Source: Euphorbia lathyris (taxonomy: Eukaryota > Streptophyta > Magnoliopsida > Malpighiales > Euphorbiaceae). From it: a stretch of 64,000 nt of DNA. A program made the translations under genes and the position numbers. Below the pieces are notes generated by a model. That model made no database searches. It was given only the letters and a program-made list of their open reading frames with translations, and was not told the origin of the DNA. How positions within the stretch are numbered: the first letter of the stretch is position 1; every line of letters begins with the position of its first letter. This document shows, one piece after another, positions 57,481 to 64,000 of the stretch. Location: positions 19,914,001 to 19,978,000 of the forward strand of contig NC_088913.1 of the NCBI RefSeq assembly GCF_963576675.1, written 5' to 3'.

Positions 57481-57962
57481 GATTAAGAGGCTACAATGAG
57501 AAAGCAACCGGCCGGAGATAACCAAGGAGAGGGGTGGGAGAGATGAAGACGAGCTGCACGAAACCTAGTTAGGGATTTGGAATGAGAGAGGGGTTTATAT
57601 ATGAGCTGGAATTTCAGTCAAACCCATTGAGCGCGATAAGTTTTCGTTGGCGGTGTAAGTAAAAATTTAATTGCCATTTTTTTTTGTTTTCCGCAAACAA
57701 TGATAGTTATTTATAACGACTGTCATCTAATGATTAAGTAAATTTTGACTTAAATGCGCGCTTTTTATAGATGACAGACTTGTGTCATCGGAAGGCCACA
57801 ACGAAATTGAGTTGATTTAAACTTACACTTTAAGATGATAGAATTTTAATATACTGTCACGAAAAATAATCAGACGACATGAAACAAATCTCTGTCATGT
57901 ATATTGTGTCATGTGAAAGAGAAAATGGCATAGTGAACTTCTTATAGCGTCTTCTATCACGC
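57481..57962. mobile_element. CACTA-like terminal fragment (tentative)
   Basis: Unrelated to block A's flank. The right edge, reversed, reads CTATAAGAAGTTCACTATGCC with repeated ATGACAG/CTGTCAT words inward, which suggests a CACTA subterminal region with a mutated tip. No partner end found. Confidence 0.3.
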
Positions 57963-58869
57963 AGTTTACCAACCATGGCTAATTTGGAATGGAGGCACAA
58001 CTCTCTCGCTAAATTCTGTCCGATCTGTAAACAGCCCAGTGAAGATGAAACTCACGCCTTCCTCATATGCGAGTTAGCAACAAGAGTATGGGAAATCCAC
58101 TTCGGGATAGTCGAATGTTACAAATCTAGTCTTGCCTTGAATGGGTATCGACTGAGCTTTCTGGAAGCAATAGCGAAGAGCTATCAAAAGTAGCTAGCCT
58201 ATTATAGATCCTTTGGCGAAATCGGAATCAAACAGTTTGGAAAGGGTTTTCAGAGACGACTACCAGGATAGTCGAAATGGCTGGTTTAGAGGTAAATAAT
58301 TGGAACTCTGTTCACAGATCCAGATCTAAACAAAGAACTAGCAAGCCCCCCAATTACACGATGGCAATACCCACAGGCCAACTCACTAGCTTGCAACGTC
58401 GACGTAGGTATCTTCAACGAACAAGGCTACAACTCTTACGACTTTTTACTTTGGGACTCATCTGACACCTGTACTTTTGCTACTCATGCTGCTATGGTTG
58501 GTCTACACGAGCCTATTGTTGCCGAAGCAATGACTGTTAAGGAGACCCTGTCATGGTTGAAGGAGAACAACTTAAGCAACGTGGAGATTAGATCTGACTG
58601 CCTATCCGTGGTTCAAGCAATCAACAATTCATCTTTTAATCTTCTTATTCATACAGAATTATTTCCGATTGTATTTCTTTAATGCGAGCATTAAACAATG
58701 TCTCAATTTCTTTTGTCAAACGATCAGCGAACTCTGCAGCATATAGCTTAGCAAAGGCTGTAGAGTCACATTCTGTTCGTATGGAGTGGGATGGTCCCCC
58801 TCATTTTTTGTCCGATATTCTTTTTATCTAATTCTCATTAATAAAGTTCTTATTATTTAAAAAAAAAAT
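57963..58869 (+). pseudogene. 5'-truncated LINE: zinc region and RNase H
   Basis: Zinc-like region FCPICKQPSEDETHAFLICELATRVW (58014 onward; key residues C, C, H, C), then a frame-broken linker, then RNase H pieces: LACNVDVGIFNEQG, VAEAMTVKETLSWLK and EIRSDCLSVVQAI. Several stops and shifts. It ends in an A10 run at 58859-58868, after which the SKIP22 upstream flank begins, so the insertion point is at that junction. Confidence 0.8.
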
Positions 58870-59101
58870 AGAAGTAACTATAGGGATGGTAAATATATTT
58901 TTATTAGGTCAATTGATGTTCAAATATTAGGAAAATTAAATTATTTATAATTTAATTTTTTCAGAGTAAATAATTTTTTTGTCACTGAGATAATTATTTT
59001 TCTGAATTAACATGTTTAAAATGCTTGAGACTTAAGCAGTCCAGTAGCTTAGCTAAGAAGCTGAATAAGTCGGTGATCAACCTATATAAAGTTATTATAA
59101 A
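58870..59101. repeat. Duplicated SKIP22 upstream flank (copy 2), with its TATA box
   Basis: Matches 33371-33644 and 33819-33854, including TATATAA at 59083-59089. It ends at A59101, the left edge of the Helitron. Confidence 0.8.
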
Positions 59102-62100
59102 CTAGTCTAAAACCCGTGCGATGCACGAGATATGAAACTTTTATATAATTTAGATAAATAAATAAATTGACATATTTACTTTTAAGTAATTTTATACCAT
59201 GCCATGAAATTTTTTTATATTATGTATATTGGAAATTAATATATATATTTTTTATTAATAAATCAAATTAAATCAATTTTGAAAATAATTCATTAATTTT
59301 TTTTATAGAATTTTAATTAAAGGTGAATGATTTATTTATTTTTACAAAATTCAATGGTTTGTACTTTTTAGTAATTTTAATACATTTTCATATTTTTGTT
59401 ATAACTGGAATTCTGTGAAACAATAATAATAATAAAATAGGAGATTAATTATGAAATATATTAGAATATAATAAAAAACCAAAAATTCAATTAAACTAAA
59501 ATTAAAATTAAATATTATATCTGTGATACAAAAAATTATAATCCATGTTAAGCAAAAATTGAATTAAACTACAATTACAATTAAATGTTATATCTGCGAT
59601 ACAAAAGAATTATTACAATCTATGTTAAAATGGAAGCAACATCAATATATTATGCTATAAACTATTACAACCAATACTTTTAATGTTGCAAATGAAGAAA
59701 CTTTATTAATTCAATATGTTACATATAAAATAAATAAAATTCATAAGAATTAGTCACAAATTCATTACTTGATGAAATTTCATGATCACTAAGTATTCGA
59801 ATTCAATTATTCATTATGCTACAATAACCCAATATATCCAATTGAATCAGATTAAGATGATGGTTTCTCCCATTTTAATCTCGTAAAATCTCATCAAGAC
59901 ATTCAATCAATTTGTTCTTCATTCTTTCACTGTATAGAATATTAGTCACGCTCGCAGATATCAGTATTTGACTTCATTAATATTTTATAATAATTATATA
60001 TTCTTGAATTTCGTAAGCAAGAAAAACAAACAAAGAATAGAAAACAAAAATGAAAGGACAAAAAAGATAATTATTAGGAGAGAACTATCTTCCTCTCGTT
60101 TATTTCGAAAATAAGAGAGAATGTCAAGATATAAGCATATAAAAAGGAGAGTGGAAATATTTTTTTCCTATTAATTAATCTTTTTTAATGAAGTATTAAG
60201 TCCATAAATTAATTTTAGTTAAATAGAATTAAATCGCAATTGTAACCACTCAGTACAAAAAAAAAGGGTTTTAATTAATATGTGAAATTAATTCTATTAA
60301 TTAGAATCATTATGCTCAACATGTAAGAATTTGAAGAGATTCAAATAATAATATTTTTTAATTATTATTTTCCAACAACTTGTCCTATGATCATGTTTCA
60401 TTTTCATCTGTTAAAAACGCTTGAAATATTAACAATTTTGTACAAACCACAATATAATAGTTAAAAACTATATAAGCCAATGTAGCAAAAACAATTATCT
60501 CAATATCCCATTGTTAATGTACATTATTAGGATTTTGAGCATCAAAATTTATTTTTATTTACCTTCATTTTGAATTTGTATCTAGCATAATTCAAATTCT
60601 TCAAGAATAAAGATCTTATCAAGTGTATTAGACGCTTACAATCTCTTTATCTAGAGAATTGAGAAAAATTAACTTAATAATAATAATAATATAATATAAT
60701 ATAATATATAATTGAAATAAACTTCATTGTAAGTATAATATTTCAATACCTCTTTAATATTTTCTTCAATATGTCTCCAACTTCAATGAACAACTATTGT
60801 GTGAAACTTTATATCTATTTGTACCAAAATGTATAAAAATAAAAAATACAATCCACATCCGTTAGATAAACTCAAACTAAAAAATGAGTGAGTTTAAACA
60901 GGTTCCGAATTAGAAAAATTATAACTTCAATTAAAGCTAACAATTGAGTTCATATAAAGCCGAAAATCTAAATTTTAATTAGAGTTAATAATCGAAACGA
61001 TAACACTTAGCAACACATACTAAAAAAGAATGCAAATATATAAAATCTTTATTTTAGTCATTTTGGAAAAAAAAGACAAATAAAAAAGAAAATATGGATA
61101 AAGTAGCGAGAGGTATGAAACCTGAGTAACGACAGAAATGGAATTTCATATCTGAAAGATGAAACTATAACAACTATTGTTTAATAAAAATAAAATAACA
61201 CCACAATTGAGAATAAAAACAACTACAACATATAAAAAAATCGAATAACTACCTTGAGAAATATAAGAATTTCTTGTAATTTTTGGCACCTTTTGTGTTT
61301 CCTAATTTTAGTTGTCCATGTATCTTCTGTTCCTATCGGATTTTTTCAATTGGAGATATCAGTTTGAAAGAAAAAGACAAATAAAAAAGAAAACATGGAT
61401 AAGGTAGTAAGACTATAGAATTTGGGTAACGACAAAAATGAATCAGAAAGATGAAAAAATAACAACTATTGGTTAATAAAAATAAAACACCACAAAATAA
61501 CTATAACATATAAAAAAATCGAATAATTACCTTGAGAAATATAAGAATTTCTTGTAATTTTTGACACCTTTGTGTTTCTCGATTTTAGTTGTCCATACAT
61601 CTTTTATTTTTATCGGATTTCTTCAATTGGATATATGAGTTTGAAAAAAAAAACAAATAAAAAACAAAACAGGGATAAGGTAGTGAGATGTATAGAACCT
61701 GGATAACGACAGAAATGGATCTGAAAGATGAAACTATAACAACTATTGTTTAATAAAAATAAAACAACAACACAATTAAGAACAAAATAACTACAAAATA
61801 TGAAAAAAAATCGAATAATTACTTTTAGAAATATAATACTATCTATCCTGACCAATGCATATAATGGTGGAAAAAACTATCTATCATTCATTATATAGAA
61901 ATTTATTTGTGGCTTTTGGATTTCCTTTGCTTTTTGTTTTTTCATCTTCCCCTAACTTTACTTTCTTTTATTATTTTAATTAATGAGTTATAATTATTTA
62001 ATATATAAATATGTTATTTTTAATTAATTAAATTTTTTTAATTTTGATTTTTTACTACGTTACAACTCATCAAAAATGTCTCTCAAACATTTCTTTTCAT

Positions 62101-62133
62101 TTCCAGCTTCCACTGTTATATATATAGTATAGA
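59102..62133 (-). mobile_element. Nonautonomous Helitron (minus strand), precise A|T insertion
   Basis: Read on the minus strand it starts TCTATACTATATATA and ends with a short hairpin (CGTGC/GCACG, 59115-59127) about 10 bases before the terminal CTAG (59105-59102), the Helitron signature. It lies between A59101 and T62134 with no target duplication. The paralogous SKIP22 copy 1 flank shows the uninterrupted ACAAATTGGAAG at about 33847-33858. It is 3,032 bp, AT-rich, and encodes no Rep/helicase. Confidence 0.85.
61065..61845. repeat. Tandem repeat inside the Helitron, about 2.7 units of 200-300 bp
   Basis: Units start about 61065, 61370 and 61646 (AAAGACAAATAAAAAAGAAAA) and share ACAACTATTG, AAAAAATCGAATAA and GAAATATAAGAATTTCTTG words. 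They diverge by small indels. Noncoding. Confidence 0.8.
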
Positions 62134-62225
62134 TTGGAAGAAAAAAATTTAGGAAAAACCCTAAAATCAATTGGAAGAAAAACCTCTAAAACCAGTAAGG
62201 AAAAAACCCTAAAAATCAGCACAAA

Positions 62226-63383
62226 ATGATGAAGCTTAGATTTTGAAGCCTGCAATCCAAAGAAACTCGGACATTGGAAGTACCTGTGATCTACTCGATT
62301 CCACAGCTCAAATATCACCTATGTTATTCCCTTTTTCACCCTCCTACTTTCCCATCTTCTCTCCGTTTATCTCTCAACGAAAAGGATGAGCTTTCCTCGC
62401 CCTCTCCCCATGACTCCTTGCTCTCTCTCGGCATAACCTCCGGCGACCTCATCTATTATGACTTTTCTTCTTCTTCTGCTCAACAACCAGGTAATTCTCC
62501 GTCTCAAATTGAAGATATAGGTGGGGAATGTATTGATCTTGAAATTGGAAAGAGATTATCCGAGCCAAATTTGTTGAGGAGGGTATTATCTGAAAATATG
62601 GGTAATGATTTCAGTGATAATAAGCTTGTTTTTCTTGCTATTCATGCCGTTCTCATAGAATCTGGCTTTGTTGGTTTCAATTCCATGTCTGGATTGAAAA
62701 AGAAAGAGAAAGCTTCAATGAATTTCACTACCTCAGTTAGCTATACTCTTCCTCAACTTTTATCTGATGATATTAATGATACAAAAGAGTCAATTGTGCT
62801 GAAATTTCAGAATTTAGGGCATTATGTTAATGTCTACGGCTCCTTGGCCAATAGCCAGTTAGGTCTGCATAAGTTGAACATAGATAAAAGTAGATTTGTT
62901 CCTGCTATTGGAACTTTTTGGGTAACTGGTGATGGCTGTGATAGGGTGAATGAGATGGATTCAAATGCTGAAAAAGTTATTTTTGAGTTGTGGAAATTTG
63001 TCAAGGATGGGCTAGCTTTGCCTCTGTTGATTGATTTATGTGAAAAAACTGGTTTGGATCTCCCCCCTTGCTTGATTGGTCTTCCAGCAGACTTAAAGTT
63101 TAGCATTTTGGAGTTACTGCCCGGTCAAGATATAGCTAGAGTGGCATGTGTTTGTAAAGAGATGAAGTATTTATCTTCTAACAATGAGTTATGGAAGGAA
63201 AAACATATGTCCGAATTTGGCACTGGAGCTGTATCATCGCATACCTGTAATTGGAAAGCAAGGTTTGCTTCTTCTTTGAAGTGGAAGAGATTTGAACAGA
63301 AACAACGCATACGCGTTCGCAAAGCCAAGGGTTCAATTGGTTACATAACAAGGCATCCCTATGTCATTGATCTCATTGATTAA
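62226..63383 (+). pseudogene. SKIP22-like F-box gene, copy 2, with early stop
   Basis: Closely similar to copy 1 across the gene and flanks. The ATG at 62226 is followed by a TGA at codon 6-7 (MKLRF then stop), where copy 1 has CGA. The rest of the frame to 63383 is open but has no ATG before MGNDFSDN, around residue 110 of copy 1. It keeps residues that look ancestral (SLQSKETRT, GGECIDLEI) and lacks copy 1's nine-codon repeat. The F-box (GLPADLKFSILELLPGQDI, NELWKEKH) is intact. A Helitron separates its TATA box from the leader. Most likely a recent pseudogene; initiation at TTG 62274 or an N-truncated product cannot be excluded. Confidence 0.78.
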
Positions 63384-64000
63384 GTGATCAAGGGTTTCAT
63401 TCTTAGCAAACCTATTTAATAATAAATTGAAGGACATGGTAATATGGATCTGTATCGTACCCACTTCAAATACAGTGGACATTCGTTTGTGAAGATGTGT
63501 CAGATATTAATATGAAGTTGACCTTTAACTATTAGCTTAACCTTTTAGTTAAACTATGGAGTTGGATGTTGTTTCTGGTGACTTTTTGCTGTGAATTTTT
63601 GCTCTGAGTAATCATATAATTGTGTTTGCAGGTAACTTTGTGATTTGTTGAACAGACTAATATATCATATTAAACCTTTTAAATATTTAGCGTGTTACTA
63701 ACACCAATCAACAGATTACTCTGCCTATTTGGCTTAATGCCCATAACTGGTCCCAAGCGCGGACAAAAGAGGAGAGTTTATTTACAGGTTGCAATATGTG
63801 ATGGTGGTATTTGTTTTTTCCTGTTTTGTTGCTTTTTATTGAGTTGTAGGTTACTGCATCTCCTTTTTTTACATGGTGATAGCCTATGTAACTATATAGT
63901 TTTTTCTTTTTTCTTTTGGGAAATGAGTAAATATGGTGGAAGATCAACAACTGAATGTTTTAGTGCTACTTGTGAAGAATATCAGATCGATAGATGCATA
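63384..64000 (+). repeat. Shared 3' flank of SKIP22 copy 2
   Basis: Matches 35100-35628 up to about 63895, then unique sequence to the window edge. No further gene is seen. Confidence 0.75.

Overview
This window is nuclear DNA from a flowering plant, most likely a eudicot. The evidence is GT-AG introns in a chloroplast-targeted gene of the EGY3 type, a plant FBXO7/SKIP22-type F-box gene, a nuclear tRNA-Pro(UGG), AT-rich intergenic DNA, and a repeat load typical of plants (L1-type LINEs with an RNase H domain, Copia and Gypsy elements, hAT, CACTA, MULE and Helitron elements). I cannot name the species.

Layout. 1-5.1 kb: the 3' end of a LINE, degenerate DNA-transposon and LTR remnants, a Pack-MULE (3214-4335) that has captured part of a glycerol-3-phosphate-transporter-like gene behind an array of heat-shock-element motifs, and a tRNA-Pro gene (5060-5131). 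5.3-11.5 kb: a full-length but mutated LINE (LINE-A) with a 16-bp target-site duplication. 12.2-15.4 kb, minus strand: an apparently intact five-exon EGY3 gene with a hAT element in intron 3. 15.7-21.2 kb: a second full-length mutated LINE (LINE-B), inserted about 350 bp upstream of the EGY3 start, with an 18-bp duplication. 21.2-22.4 kb: repeat remnants.

22.4-64 kb is a segmental-duplication landscape. Block A (22.4-28.8 kb), block B (44.6-50.76 kb) and block C (50.76-57.5 kb) are diverged copies of one unit. Its outer ends carry inward-facing copies of the same promoter (two G-boxes 12 bp apart, then a TATA-like box). Its interior holds decayed pieces of a coiled-coil, tail-anchored protein gene in opposite orientations, LINE RNase H remnants, a small CACTA element and a foldback element. 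Beyond A and C lie two copies of a SKIP22-like gene (33942-35099 open; 62226-63383 with a stop at codon 6). Because the blocks are paralogous, several insertions have a visible empty site in the sister copy: a hAT at 54551-55059, a Helitron at 59102-62133 and a LINE fragment at 26.84-27.66 kb.

Between the blocks are nested LTR elements. A solo LTR (30737-32145) sits inside another solo LTR (28839-32275). A Gypsy element (36940-43339; its LTRs differ at 2 of 478 positions) sits inside a minus-strand Copia fragment and itself contains a solo LTR (41457-41994).

The likely functional host genes are tRNA-Pro, EGY3 and SKIP22 copy 1; SKIP22 copy 2 is probably a pseudogene. Everything else is mobile or decayed. 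All identifications come from reading the sequence and from remembered family motifs; no database search was run.
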